Shown here piece after piece: positions 8,099 through 16,621 of a stretch of DNA of 64,000 bases. Source of the stretch: Knoellia flava TL1 (GTDB lineage Bacteria > Actinomycetota > Actinomycetes > Actinomycetales > Dermatophilaceae); the NCBI RefSeq assembly GCF_000768675.1, contig NZ_AVPI01000034.1, positions 27,697 through 91,696 on the forward strand, in the 5' to 3' direction. The notes beneath the pieces are model-generated. The model searched no databases. It had not been told where the DNA came from and saw only the letters and a program-made list of their open reading frames with translations. Both the position numbers and the translations under genes were made by a program. Each line of letters starts with the position of its first letter. The stretch's first letter is position 1.

Positions 8099-9766
8099 TC
8101 AGTCGAGCTCGGTCACGGTGCGCTCGCCCGGCGATCCGCCGAGCTCGATCCTGCGGTGCGAGACGTTGTTCGTCGTGTCGGACTCCTTGAGGCGGTTGCG
8201 GAAGTTCGTCGTGACCCGCACCGTGTAGGTCCCGTTGGGGAGGCCGGTGACGTCGAACGCCTGGCCCGGGAGGCCTTGGTAGTAGGTGTCGCCCCATCCG
8301 GCGGGGAGCACCTCACGGATCCAGATCGCCGACTGCCCACCGCAGTTCGACCAGAGGCGGTCGGTCTCGACGCGCTGGGCCGCCCCGCGGATGGTGAGGT
8401 CGATGGGGTCGGTCGGCGCCAGGCAGAACGCCTGCTTGCCGCTGCGGGTGACGGACCCGTCGGCGGCGACGAGGTCGTACTGCGCGATGTCCTCGAAGTG
8501 CCAGTGCAGGTGCCCCTCGCGCGGGTCCCACTCGAACTCGCCGGCCGGGGAGGAGCGCACCGGCTCACCGTCGCGGTACTCGAACTGGGTGGCGCGCATG
8601 GTGTCGTCGCTGCTCCGGTAGCCCTCGACGACGAGCGGCCCCGAGCCGAGGTTGGCGATGTTGGCGCCGAACGAGAGCTGGTCGCGGCCCTCCTCGTCGG
8701 TGCCGACCTGCATGTCGAAGGCGGGGAGCGCCACCATGTCGGGCAGGCCGTTCGTCCGACGTGAGCCGTCGGCCTCCGCGCGGTCGCGTCGCTGAGGGTT
8801 CGCCTTGGCTGACGCGATGCGCAGCGCGGTCGACGACTCGAGCGTCGCGGTCCGCGCGGAGGAGGCGCTGACGTCGGCCGCAGCCGCGCGCACGACGGGG
8901 TCGAGCTTCTGGGCGCCGTGGCCCTTCGCGTGGTCGCTGCCGTGCGCCGTGTGGTCGCCGTGCGACGTGGCGCTCGTCGACGAGGTGGTCGGCGCCGTCC
9001 TGCTCAGCGCCGCGGACCCGCCGCCGCCCTCCTCGGGCGGCGCGCACCAATCGGGCTCGTAGGGGCAGGGCACGGTCGTCACCGTCATCGACACGGAGGC
9101 CTTGGCCTGCGCCGCGGGGATGGCGAACTGCTTGACATAGGTCGGGGTGATCCGCAGCGTCACCCTGTAGTCGCCGTCGGCACCCTCGAAGTTGCTGAGG
9201 AGGTCGTTGCCGACCGACGCCGCCCAGCCCTTGTCGAGGCCGTAGACGATGTGCCGCGTGAGGTGGGTTCCGCACGAGTTGGCGAGCTGCGGCTCCGCGG
9301 GCCCGGTCGCGTCGAGCCGTGCCTGCTGCTCCATGCCCCAGGCGCCGCCGGGGCAGAAGCTCAGCGTCTGACGGGTGACGAGCGCGCCAGCCGCCGTGCG
9401 CAGCTCGACGTCGAGGAAGTCCGGCAGCCCGAGCGACATCGGTCCGCGCACGGGCGTCTGGATCTTGCGGTCACGCACGATCGTGCCCCGCGCGTCCTTG
9501 CGGACGAGCCACAGGTCGGCGTTGCCGTCGGCGCCGGGCACGGCCTCGATCTGCAGGGCGGCCTTCGTCACCCCGACGAAGGTGCCGAGCTCGGCGAAGA
9601 TGAAGGGGTCGCCCTCGACGCGTTCCACCCGGATCTGGGGGGACGCGACGCGGAGACCGAGCTGGGGGTCGCCGGGTGCTGCGAAGGCACCCCACGCCGT
9701 GATCCCGCTCGCGGTCGTCACCGCGACCGCACCCACCACTGCTACGAACCGACGACCGAGCTTCAT
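8099..9766 (-). CDS. Secreted lysyl oxidase-family protein
   Basis: 555 residues. A signal peptide (MKLGRRFVAVVGAVAVTTASG, cleaved near AFA-APGD) is followed by an N-terminal beta-rich domain of about 240 residues. Next is a histidine-rich linker (SHGDHTAHGSDHAKGHG) and then a C-terminal lysyl oxidase domain. The copper-binding motif GHLHWHFEDIAQYDL and the domain end (TTNNVSHRRIEL) are clear. Lysyl oxidases are copper amine oxidases that deaminate lysine side chains; bacterial versions act outside the cell and their substrates are mostly unknown. The ATG at 9766 is preceded by GGGGAG. It is convergent with the Nudix-like gene, with only 12 bases between stops. Confidence 0.85.
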   Translation of the reverse strand: MKLGRRFVAVVGAVAVTTASGITAWGAFAAPGDPQLGLRVASPQIRVERVEGDPFIFAELGTFVGVTKAALQIEAVPGADGNADLWLVRKDARGTIVRDRKIQTPVRGPMSLGLPDFLDVELRTAAGALVTRQTLSFCPGGAWGMEQQARLDATGPAEPQLANSCGTHLTRHIVYGLDKGWAASVGNDLLSNFEGADGDYRVTLRITPTYVKQFAIPAAQAKASVSMTVTTVPCPYEPDWCAPPEEGGGGSAALSRTAPTTSSTSATSHGDHTAHGSDHAKGHGAQKLDPVVRAAAADVSASSARTATLESSTALRIASAKANPQRRDRAEADGSRRTNGLPDMVALPAFDMQVGTDEEGRDQLSFGANIANLGSGPLVVEGYRSSDDTMRATQFEYRDGEPVRSSPAGEFEWDPREGHLHWHFEDIAQYDLVAADGSVTRSGKQAFCLAPTDPIDLTIRGAAQRVETDRLWSNCGGQSAIWIREVLPAGWGDTYYQGLPGQAFDVTGLPNGTYTVRVTTNFRNRLKESDTTNNVSHRRIELGGSPGERTVTELD

Positions 9767-9918
9767 CACACGCTCCCCTGTGACCGATGACCTGCGGAAT
9801 GACGGCCGAGAGGTCGTGGCACGGGTGCCCTGCGCCGACCACGATGTCTGCCGCTCGGCGAAGAGTCGCACGAAGGGGACCGTGCGCGGGCGCGAACGCG
9901 CGAAACACGCCGTGAAGG

Positions 9919-9997
9919 CTCCCCGGGTAGGAGTCGAACCTACGTCGCTTGTCCTGATTCAAAGTCAGGCGGGCCCTGCCGGCAGACCAACCGGGGA
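9919..9997 (-). tRNA. tRNA-Gln (UUG anticodon), atypical arms
   Basis: Read on the minus strand, the acceptor arms TCCCCGG/CCGGGGA pair over 7 bp. The anticodon stem CCTGA/TCAGG carries the loop CTTTGAA (anticodon TTG), and the T-stem GTAGG/CCTAC carries TTCGACT. No CCA is encoded. The molecule is about 79 nt because the variable loop is about nine bases, and the D arm (GGTC/GGCC) has a G-U pair and lacks the usual A14. It is very likely a tRNA; the isotype rests on the anticodon. Confidence 0.8.
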
Positions 9998-10100
9998 ACG
10001 ATGCGCGCGGGCGAGCCCACGGCATACGACGCACAGGGTAGTTGACCCGTGGGGCACCTCACCGCGGTGCGCCCGGCGGGCACAGGGACCGCAGGGCACA

Positions 10101-10754
10101 ATGGTGCGAGTGAGTCGAGACCAGGCCGCGCCCAAGGTGCGCACTCCGCGGGGGCGGATGACCGGAGCCCAGCGACGCGAGCAGCTCATCGGCATCGGCC
10201 GCCAGCTCTTCGCCAACCGGGGCTACGAGGCGACGACGGTCGAGGAGATCGCGAGCGTCGCCGGGGTATCGAAGCCGGTCGTCTACGAGCACTTCGGCGG
10301 CAAGGAGGGCCTGTATGCCGTCGTCGTCGACCGTGAGATCCAGTCGCTCCTCGGGGCGATCGCCGGGGCGCTGAGCTCCGAGGGCGGGTCACGCGCGCTG
10401 CTCGAGCGGGCCGCGACGGCGCTGCTCGACTACATCGAGTCCTCGACCGACGGGTTCCGGATCCTCGTGCGCGACTCGCCGCCCGGGCAGCAGACGGGCA
10501 ACTTCGCCTCGCTCATGTCCGACGTCGCCTCGCAGGTCGAGCACCTGCTCGCGGCGCAGTTCACGAACAGGGGGCTCGACCCCAAGCAGGCGCCGATGTA
10601 TGCGCAGATGCTCGTCGGCATGGTCGCGCTCACCGGACAGTGGTGGCTCGAGAACCCCAAGGCCAAGAAGCGCGACGTCGCCGCGGCGCTCGTCAACCTC
10701 GCGTGGAACGGCCTCACCGGCCTCGAGTCGAAGCCGACGATCAGCCACGCCTGA
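10101..10754 (+). CDS. TetR-family transcriptional regulator
   Basis: 217 residues. The N-terminal helix-turn-helix is textbook TetR: RREQLIGIGRQLFANRGYEA, then TTVEEIASVAGVSKPVVYEHFGGKEGLYAVVVD. The C-terminal helical ligand domain includes a conserved actinobacterial segment (GFRILVRDSPPGQQTGNFASL) and ends with NLAWNGLTGL. The ligand and targets are unknown. The ATG at 10101 gives the standard start; GTG codons at 10104 and 10110 are alternatives. It is convergent with the VOC gene, with six bases between the stop codons. Confidence 0.92.
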   Translation: MVRVSRDQAAPKVRTPRGRMTGAQRREQLIGIGRQLFANRGYEATTVEEIASVAGVSKPVVYEHFGGKEGLYAVVVDREIQSLLGAIAGALSSEGGSRALLERAATALLDYIESSTDGFRILVRDSPPGQQTGNFASLMSDVASQVEHLLAAQFTNRGLDPKQAPMYAQMLVGMVALTGQWWLENPKAKKRDVAAALVNLAWNGLTGLESKPTISHA

Positions 10755-10760
10755 CCGCGC

Positions 10761-11147
10761 TCAGACGGTGAAGTCGAGCTTGGGCGGCTGGACCTGCTGG
10801 AACTCGACCCGGTTGCCGACCGGGTCGTCGGTGTGGAAGCGCTGGACGCCCGGCACCTCGTGGTTCCAACGGACCTCTCCGCCGGCGCCCGCAACGGCCG
10901 CCGCCAGCGCCGCGACGTCGTCGACGCCGAAGCACGGGTGCGCCTTGCGCGCGGGCACGAACCCCTCCTCGACGCCGCAGTGCAGCTCCTGCTCGCCCGC
11001 TGCGAACCAGACCCCACCGCGAGCCGCGAGGATCGGCGGTTTGGGGATCTCGGGCAGTCCGCAGACGACGCCGTAGAAGTGGCGCAGGAGGTCCTCGGTG
11101 CCGGCCGGACAGGCGAGCTGCACGTGGTGCAGGCCGACGACGGCCAT
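10761..11147 (-). CDS. VOC-superfamily (glyoxalase-like) protein
   Basis: 128 residues forming one vicinal-oxygen-chelate module. The N-terminal GLHHVQLACP strand with the metal-ligand-type His, the Y-G-x-V-x-G-L-P turn, and the C-terminal HTDDPVGNRVEFQQ, whose Glu is in the usual metal-ligand position, are all visible. These are features of glyoxalase/dioxygenase-like proteins, but the reaction is unknown. Its ATG shares a base with the tam stop codon (TGATG), so translation is coupled to tam. Confidence 0.85.
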   Translation of the reverse strand: MAVVGLHHVQLACPAGTEDLLRHFYGVVCGLPEIPKPPILAARGGVWFAAGEQELHCGVEEGFVPARKAHPCFGVDDVAALAAAVAGAGGEVRWNHEVPGVQRFHTDDPVGNRVEFQQVQPPKLDFTV

Positions 11148-11959
11148 CAGCTCGTCGCCTTGCGGGCGACCGCGAAGACGCGGCGGAAGGGGAAGACGAC
11201 CCCCACCTCGGTGCGGGGGTAGGCCTCGCGCAGCGCCGCGGCATACGGCTTGAGGAAGGCGTCGCGCTCCTCGCCCTCGGGAAGGATGTCGAGGACCGGG
11301 CGCAGGCCGGTGCTGCTCACCCAGTCGAGCACCGGGTCGTCGGACTCGCCGTCGGGGTCGAGGACGTGCGAGTAGACCGTCTCCCACGCGTCGACCCGCG
11401 TGCCGAGCCGGCTGAGGAAGGTGAGGTAGGTCTTGGGCTCGCCGACGGCCGGCAGGTCGAGCGCGGCGAGCAGCTCGTTGGCCCTGGCGTGCGTCGCCGC
11501 CGTCTCGCGCATGAGCGCGTGGCTGGGTGCGTCGAAGTTGTTGGGCACCTGGAGGGCGAGCCAGCCGCCGGGCGTGAGGGCCTCGACCCACGTCGGCAGC
11601 AGGTCGAGGTGGCCCGGCACCCACTGGAGGGTCGAGTTCGTGACGATGACGTCGGGAGCCTCGCCGAGCGAGGCCGGGTCCCAGTCCTTGAGGTCAGCCT
11701 GGACCCACTCGACCCGGTCGCCCGTGTCCAGCGCGCGAGCCGCCTCGAGCATCGACTCCGCCGCGTCGACACCGACGATGCGGGCCTCCGGCCAGAGCTC
11801 ACCGAGCGTGAGGGTCGCCGGACCGTTGCCGCAGCCGAGGTCGACGACGAGGTCGGGGGCGTCGGCGCGGACCTGGGCGACGAGGTCGGCGAAGGGGCGG
11901 CTGCGCTGCTCCCCGAAGCGGGAGTAGGCCGCCGGGTCCCAGCTCGGCTGTGTGCGCAT
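11147..11959 (-). CDS. tam: Trans-aconitate 2-methyltransferase
   Basis: SAM-dependent methyltransferase of 270 residues that detoxifies trans-aconitate, an inhibitor of aconitase. The opening MRTQPSWDPAAYSRFGEQRS matches Tam. Motif I is VVDLGCGNGPATLTL, followed by VGVDAAESML, the VTNSTLQWVPGH region and the GGWLALQVPNN strand. An AGGAGG site lies 7 bases upstream of the ATG at 11959; an adjacent ATG at 11962 is also possible. It is divergent from a MarR-family gene with a palindromic operator between them, the tam/tamR arrangement known from Streptomyces. Confidence 0.9.
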   Translation of the reverse strand: MRTQPSWDPAAYSRFGEQRSRPFADLVAQVRADAPDLVVDLGCGNGPATLTLGELWPEARIVGVDAAESMLEAARALDTGDRVEWVQADLKDWDPASLGEAPDVIVTNSTLQWVPGHLDLLPTWVEALTPGGWLALQVPNNFDAPSHALMRETAATHARANELLAALDLPAVGEPKTYLTFLSRLGTRVDAWETVYSHVLDPDGESDDPVLDWVSSTGLRPVLDILPEGEERDAFLKPYAAALREAYPRTEVGVVFPFRRVFAVARKATS

Positions 11960-12022
11960 CATTGCTCCTCCTGCGGTCCCGTCGACCGGGATCGGCCGCT
12001 CGTCCCCACTCTGTCCCGTAGA

Positions 12023-12040
12023 TATCTTGATGTCAAGATA
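12023..12040. promoter_or_regulatory. TamR-type operator palindrome
   Basis: A perfect 8-2-8 inverted repeat (TATCTTGA-TG-TCAAGATA) lies in the tam/tamR intergenic region. A TTGACA hexamer for the tam direction (minus strand, 12036-12031) lies inside it. Binding here would block tam transcription and probably also tamR. Confidence 0.8.
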
Positions 12041-12064
12041 CTTGACGGGAGTACAGTCGCCCTC

Positions 12065-12568
12065 ATGTCCGAGGATGACGTCGACCGTATCGTCTCGGCG
12101 TGGCGTCGCGAGCGTCCGGAGCTCGACGTCACCCCGCTCGAGATCCTCAGCCGCGTCTCGCGCCTGGCCCGCCGCCTCGACCTCGCGCGCGGAGCCGCCT
12201 TCAGCGAGCACGGGCTCGACAGCTGGGAGTTCGACGTCCTCTCGGCACTGCGCCGCGCAGGCCGGCCCTACGAGCTCTCCCCCGGCCAGCTCGTCGCCCA
12301 GACGCTCGTGACGAGCGGGACGATGACGAACCGGGTCGACCGCCTCCTCGCGCGCGGCTTCGTCGAGCGCCACCCCGACCCGCGCGACAGGCGCGGCGTC
12401 ATCGTGCGGCTCACCCCCGCCGGCATGCAGACCGTCGACTCCGCGCTCGACGACCTCCTTACCCACGAGCGCGAGCTCCTCGCCGACCTGCCGACGGACG
12501 AGCGCGACGCCCTCGCCGCCCAGCTCCGCGTCCTCCTCACCCCCTTCGAGGGCGCGACGCACCCCTGA
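12065..12568 (+). CDS. tamR: MarR-family regulator TamR
   Basis: 167 residues of winged-helix MarR type with an extra N-terminal helix, as in the urate-responsive subgroup (HucR/PecS/TamR). The core contains GLDSWEFDVLSALRRAG, LVTSGTMTNRVDRLLARGFV (recognition helix) and the wing PDPRDRRGVIVRLTP. In Streptomyces, TamR represses the divergent tam gene and responds to trans-aconitate and citrate. The identical gene layout and the perfect palindrome upstream support the same role, though that is inferred. The start is ATG at 12065. Confidence 0.85.
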   Translation: MSEDDVDRIVSAWRRERPELDVTPLEILSRVSRLARRLDLARGAAFSEHGLDSWEFDVLSALRRAGRPYELSPGQLVAQTLVTSGTMTNRVDRLLARGFVERHPDPRDRRGVIVRLTPAGMQTVDSALDDLLTHERELLADLPTDERDALAAQLRVLLTPFEGATHP

Positions 12569-12574
12569 CCCCCC

Positions 12575-12690
12575 TTGCGTCCGGCAAGGTGACGGCCTGG
12601 CCACCACAGTTGCGGACGCAAGCGGTGGGGACCCCGTTGCGTCCGGCAAGGTGACGGCCTGGCCACCACAGTTGCGGACGCAAGCGGTGG
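12575..12690. repeat. Repeat family 1, locus a (two tandem copies)
   Basis: Two nearly identical copies, about 62 bp apart, of a roughly 54-bp element. Each starts TTGCGTCCG and ends CGGACGCAAG, so each has terminal inverted repeats and can fold back on itself. The pair lies exactly between the convergent ends of tamR and the ABC-F gene. The same element recurs, reversed, at 57160-57272. Confidence 0.85.
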
Positions 12691-12710
12691 GTATGCCGGG
12701 TGGTCGCCTC

Positions 12711-14570
12711 TCAGGGCTCGAGGACGTCCGCGGCCTCGAGCCACTCGAGCTCGAGGGCCTCGCGCTCGTCGACGACCTCGCGCAGCTCGGCGTTGAGCTC
12801 GAGCACGGCCGCGTGGTCGGCGGCCTGCTCGGCCATCGCAGTGTGGATCCGCTCCTCGCGCTGGGCGAGGCGGGCGAGCTGCTTCTCGACGCGGGCCATG
12901 ACCTTGCGCGCCTCGCGCTGCTCCGCCGGGCTCGCCACAGGTCCCGGCGCCTGTGCCGGCGGCCCACCCGACGACCCGGCACCCGGCGCCTCGGCACCCG
13001 AGGGGGCGGCGGAAGCGGAAGGGGACGGGACGGCATACGAGGGGGTGACGGTGGCACGGAGGCGGAGGTACTCCTCGACGCCGCCGGGCAGCTGGCGCAC
13101 GCGGCCGTCGCCGAGGAGAGCGACCTGCTCGTCGGCGATGCGCTCGAGGAGGTAGCGGTCGTGCGAGACGACGAGCAACGTGCCCGCCCAGCCGTCGAGG
13201 ACGTCCTCGAGCGCGGTGAGGGTCTCGATGTCGAGGTCGTTGGTCGGCTCGTCGAGGAGGAGCACGTTGGGCTCGTCCATGAGGATCCGCAGCACCTGGA
13301 GGCGGCGCCGCTCGCCGCCGGAGAGGTCGCGCACGCGGGTCTGCTGGCGCGGGCCGGGGAAGCCGAGTCGCTTGGCGAGCGTCGAGGCGGTGACCTCCTT
13401 GCCGGCGAGCACCGTGACCTTGCGGACCTCCTCGACGGCCTCGATGACGCGGGCGTCGGCGAGCCGGTCGAGCTCGCGCACCTCCTGGGTGAGGTGGCCG
13501 ATGCGCACGGTGACGCCCTGCTTGCGCTTGCCCGAGGCGAGCGGGACCTCGCCCGCGAGCGCGCGCAGGAGCGTCGACTTGCCCGAGCCGTTGACGCCGA
13601 CGATGCCGATGCGGGCGCCGGGGGCGAGGTGCCACGTGATCCGGTCGAGCAGCACGCGGTCGCCGACGGCCACCGACGCGTCGAGCAGGTCGATGACGTC
13701 CTTGCCGAGCCGGCTCGTCGCGAACGCCATGAGCTCGACGTCGTCGCGCAGCGGCGGCACGTCCTCGATGAGGGCGTTCGCGGCCTCGATGCGGAACTTC
13801 GGCTTGGACGTGCGGGCCGGGGCGCCGCGACGCAGCCAGGCCAGCTCCTTGCGGAGCAGGTTGTTGCGACGCTCCGCCGTGACGCGCGCCATCCGCTCGC
13901 GCTCCGCCTTGGCGAGGACGTATGCCGCGTAGCCGCCGTCGAAGCCGTTGACCTCACCGTCGACGACCTCCCACGTGCGGGTGGCGACGGCGTCGAGGAA
14001 CCAGCGGTCGTGGGTGATGGCGACGAGCGCGTTGTCGGGGCGCGAGCGGTGCCGCACGAGGTGCTCGGCGAGCCAGGCAACGCCCTCGACGTCGAGGTGG
14101 TTCGTCGGCTCGTCGAGGAGCAGGACGTCCGGGTCGTCGACGAGCAGCCTGGCGAGGCCGAGCCGCCGGCGCTCGCCACCGGACTTGCCGGCGACGGTCG
14201 AGTCCAGCCCTCCGACGGCCGGGGCGTCGATGCCACCGAGGAGGCCGGTGAGGACGTCGCGCACCCGGGCATCGCCGGCCCAGACGTGCTCGGGGCGGTC
14301 GCCGAGGACCGCCTCGCGGATCGTCGCGTCGGGGTCGAGCGAGTCGTCCTGGGTGAGCACGCCGACGGTCGCGCCACCGAGCCGGGCGACCCGCCCGCTG
14401 TCGACGTCGCGCTCCCCCGCGAGGACGCGCAGGAGCGTCGTCTTGCCTCCCCCGTTGCGGCCGACGATGCCGATGCGGTCGCCGCCGGAGACACCGAGTG
14501 AGACGCCGTCGAGCACCTGGGCGGTGCCGAGCGCGAGGGCAGCGCGCTCGACCGAGATGAGGACGGCCAC
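12711..14570 (-). CDS. ABC-F family ATPase, Uup-like
   Basis: 619 residues with two ABC ATPase domains and no membrane segments, so it is an ABC-F protein acting on ribosomes or nucleic acids, not a transporter. Domain 1 has GRNGGGKTT (Walker A), KSGGERRR (signature) and LLLDEPTNHLD (Walker B). Domain 2 has GVNGSGKST, LSGGERRR and LLLDEPTNDLD. A Pro/Ala/Ser linker leads to a C-terminal coiled coil (RKVMARVEKQLARLAQREE), which points to the Uup type. The GTG start at 14570 overlaps the ispE stop (TAGTG), so the two are translationally coupled. Confidence 0.9.
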   Translation of the reverse strand: MAVLISVERAALALGTAQVLDGVSLGVSGGDRIGIVGRNGGGKTTLLRVLAGERDVDSGRVARLGGATVGVLTQDDSLDPDATIREAVLGDRPEHVWAGDARVRDVLTGLLGGIDAPAVGGLDSTVAGKSGGERRRLGLARLLVDDPDVLLLDEPTNHLDVEGVAWLAEHLVRHRSRPDNALVAITHDRWFLDAVATRTWEVVDGEVNGFDGGYAAYVLAKAERERMARVTAERRNNLLRKELAWLRRGAPARTSKPKFRIEAANALIEDVPPLRDDVELMAFATSRLGKDVIDLLDASVAVGDRVLLDRITWHLAPGARIGIVGVNGSGKSTLLRALAGEVPLASGKRKQGVTVRIGHLTQEVRELDRLADARVIEAVEEVRKVTVLAGKEVTASTLAKRLGFPGPRQQTRVRDLSGGERRRLQVLRILMDEPNVLLLDEPTNDLDIETLTALEDVLDGWAGTLLVVSHDRYLLERIADEQVALLGDGRVRQLPGGVEEYLRLRATVTPSYAVPSPSASAAPSGAEAPGAGSSGGPPAQAPGPVASPAEQREARKVMARVEKQLARLAQREERIHTAMAEQAADHAAVLELNAELREVVDEREALELEWLEAADVLEP

Positions 14571-15508
14571 TAGTCGACCCGAGCGGGGATGACGTGCGCG
14601 CCGTGCACCGGCCCGACGGCCTTGCGGACCTCGCGGGCGGCTCCGGTGGCGGTGAGGGCGACGGTGAGGTCGATGGCCGCCTCGACGTCCTCGACGAGGA
14701 AGGCGACGGTGGGCCCGGACCCGGAGACGATGCCGCCGAGGGCACCGAACTCCATGCCGCTCTCGAGCAGCTCGCCGAGCTCGGGGCGCAGCGAGACCGC
14801 CGCCTCCTGGAGGTCGTTGGTGAGCTGCGGTGCGAGGGCGTGCGGGTCGCCGGTGCGCAGCGCAGCCATGAGCTGGGAGTTGGGCTCGGGCACGTCGGCG
14901 CGGGGCGAGGAGCCGTCGCGCAGCCGGTCGCACTCGGCATAGACCTCGGGGGTCGAGAGCCCGATGTCGCTGATCGCGAAGACCCAGTGGTAGCTGCCGC
15001 GGGCGAGCACCGGCGCCAGCCGCTCGCCCCGGCCGCTGCCCATTGCGGTGCCACCACGGATGAGGAAGGGCACGTCGGAACCCAGCTCGGCGGCATACTC
15101 CTCGAGCTCCTCGGTCGACAGGCCGAGCCCCCACAGCCGGTCGCACGCGACGAGGGTCGCGGCGGCGTCGGCGGAGCCCCCGGCCATGCCACCGGCGACC
15201 GGGATGCTCTTGTTGATCGAGATGTGCACCGCCGCGTCGATCGCGGTCTCGTCGGCGAGCAGCCGCGCCGCGCGCATCGCGAGGTTGCTTGAGTCGGTCG
15301 GGACGACGTCGGCATAGGGCCCGACGACGCTGCATCGCCACTCGTCGTTGATCGCGACGGTGACGTCGTCGTGGAGGTTCACCGCCTGGTAGACGGTCGA
15401 GAGCGCGTGGAAGCCGTCGTCACGCAACGGGCCGACGAGGAGCTCGAGGTTGACCTTGGCCGGGACGCGCACCGTCACGGGCGCAGGGTCCGTGTGGGCC
15501 GAGGTCAT
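14570..15508 (-). CDS. ispE: 4-diphosphocytidyl-2-C-methyl-D-erythritol kinase
   Basis: GHMP kinase of the MEP isoprenoid pathway; phosphorylates CDP-methylerythritol. The 312-residue sequence contains the substrate-site PAKVNLELLVGP at the N-terminus, the ATP-binding motif PVAGGMAGGSADAAATL in the middle, and the GHMP C-terminal motif GGIVSGSGPTVAFL. In most Actinobacteria it directly follows rsmA; here a gene on the opposite strand (15604-16608) and a repeat element separate them. It is coupled to the downstream ABC-F gene. Confidence 0.95.
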   Translation of the reverse strand: MTSAHTDPAPVTVRVPAKVNLELLVGPLRDDGFHALSTVYQAVNLHDDVTVAINDEWRCSVVGPYADVVPTDSSNLAMRAARLLADETAIDAAVHISINKSIPVAGGMAGGSADAAATLVACDRLWGLGLSTEELEEYAAELGSDVPFLIRGGTAMGSGRGERLAPVLARGSYHWVFAISDIGLSTPEVYAECDRLRDGSSPRADVPEPNSQLMAALRTGDPHALAPQLTNDLQEAAVSLRPELGELLESGMEFGALGGIVSGSGPTVAFLVEDVEAAIDLTVALTATGAAREVRKAVGPVHGAHVIPARVD

Positions 15509-15603
15509 GCCGCCACCCTAACCACCGGCTCGGGGTGCTCCGTCATCCACGCTCTGCGCGAACACGCTGGCGTCGCAGGCTTCGGCCGGGGTCCACTGGC
15601 CGC

Positions 15604-16608
15604 ATGCGACTCCTCGTGCTCGGTGGGACGGCGATGCTCGGACGCGCGGTGGCGGAGCGGGCGCTGACCGACGGCCACGAGGTCACCTGCCTCGCCCGCG
15701 GGGTGGCCGGATCGGCCCCCGACGGGGTGACGTGGGTGCGCGGCGACCGCGACGACGCCGACGGTCTCGACGGGGTGCTCGCCGGCCCGCGCTGGGACGC
15801 CGTTGTCGACGTCTCGCGCCAGCCCGGGCAGGTGCGACGCGCAGTCACCGCGCTCGAACCGGTCGCCGACCGCTTCGTCTTCGTCTCGACCGGCAACGCG
15901 TATGCCGTCCACTCCGGTCTCGAGACCGACGAGTCGGTGCCGCTCCTGCCGCCGCTCGACGGCGACGTCATGGAGGACATGAGCACCTACGGCCAGGCCA
16001 AGGTGACCTGCGAGGCCGCCGTGCTCGACGGCTTCGGCCCGGGGCGGACGCTCGTCGCGCGGGCCGGGCTCATCGGCGGGCCCGGCGACTGGTCCGGGCG
16101 GTCCGGCTGGTGGCCGTGGCGCTTCGCCCACCCCGTCGGCGGCGGGGGTGCGGTGCTCGCGCCTGACGACCCCGACCTGCCGATGTCGCTCGTCGACGTG
16201 CGCGACCTCGCGACCTGGCTGGTGCGCTGCGCCGCCGAGGGCACGTCCGGGATCTTCGACGCCGTCGGCGAGCCGAACACCCTCGGCGGGCTCCTCGGAG
16301 CCGCCCGCGACGTCGCCGGCCACTCGGGCCCCCTCGTCACGGCGTCGGCGTCGTGGCTCGCCGAGCACGGCGTGCAGGAGTGGATGGGCGAGGACAGCCT
16401 GCCCTTGTGGGTGAGCGACCCGGAGTGGCGTGGCTTCGGCGCCCACACCGGGGCTGCGGCCCGGGCTGTAGGGCTGGCCTGCCGGCCGGTGACGGAGACG
16501 CTCCGGGACGCCGCGGCATACGAGGAAGGTCGCGAGCCGGACGACCCGCGACGGTGCGGCCTCTCCGACGAGACCGAGCGACGGCTGCTCGCGCTCCTGG
16601 GCCACTGA
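15604..16608 (+). CDS. NAD-dependent epimerase/reductase-like SDR protein
   Basis: 334 residues of extended-SDR type. The N-terminus MRLLVLGGTAMLGRAVAERA is the Rossmann dinucleotide-binding motif. FVFVSTGNAYAV contains the Ser/Thr of the catalytic set. The expected Y-x3-K is seen as TYGQAK. The C-terminal part has the VDVRDLATWLVR segment common in this subgroup. The substrate is not predictable. The ATG at 15604 is the natural start at the Rossmann fold. It is inserted on the opposite strand between ispE and rsmA. Confidence 0.85.
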   Translation: MRLLVLGGTAMLGRAVAERALTDGHEVTCLARGVAGSAPDGVTWVRGDRDDADGLDGVLAGPRWDAVVDVSRQPGQVRRAVTALEPVADRFVFVSTGNAYAVHSGLETDESVPLLPPLDGDVMEDMSTYGQAKVTCEAAVLDGFGPGRTLVARAGLIGGPGDWSGRSGWWPWRFAHPVGGGGAVLAPDDPDLPMSLVDVRDLATWLVRCAAEGTSGIFDAVGEPNTLGGLLGAARDVAGHSGPLVTASASWLAEHGVQEWMGEDSLPLWVSDPEWRGFGAHTGAAARAVGLACRPVTETLRDAAAYEEGREPDDPRRCGLSDETERRLLALLGH

Positions 16609-16621
16609 CCACCACCCACTC

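Noticed and set aside
12575..12690. CRISPR-like array from the repeated units
   Set aside because: Only two copies, imperfectly palindromic over their full length, with no spacer-like unique segments and no cas genes.
11147..14494. A 1115-residue minus-strand open frame
   Set aside because: It joins the true tam gene to out-of-frame ABC-F sequence. GC-rich DNA gives long open shadow frames; the upstream part is Arg/Ser-rich and low complexity.
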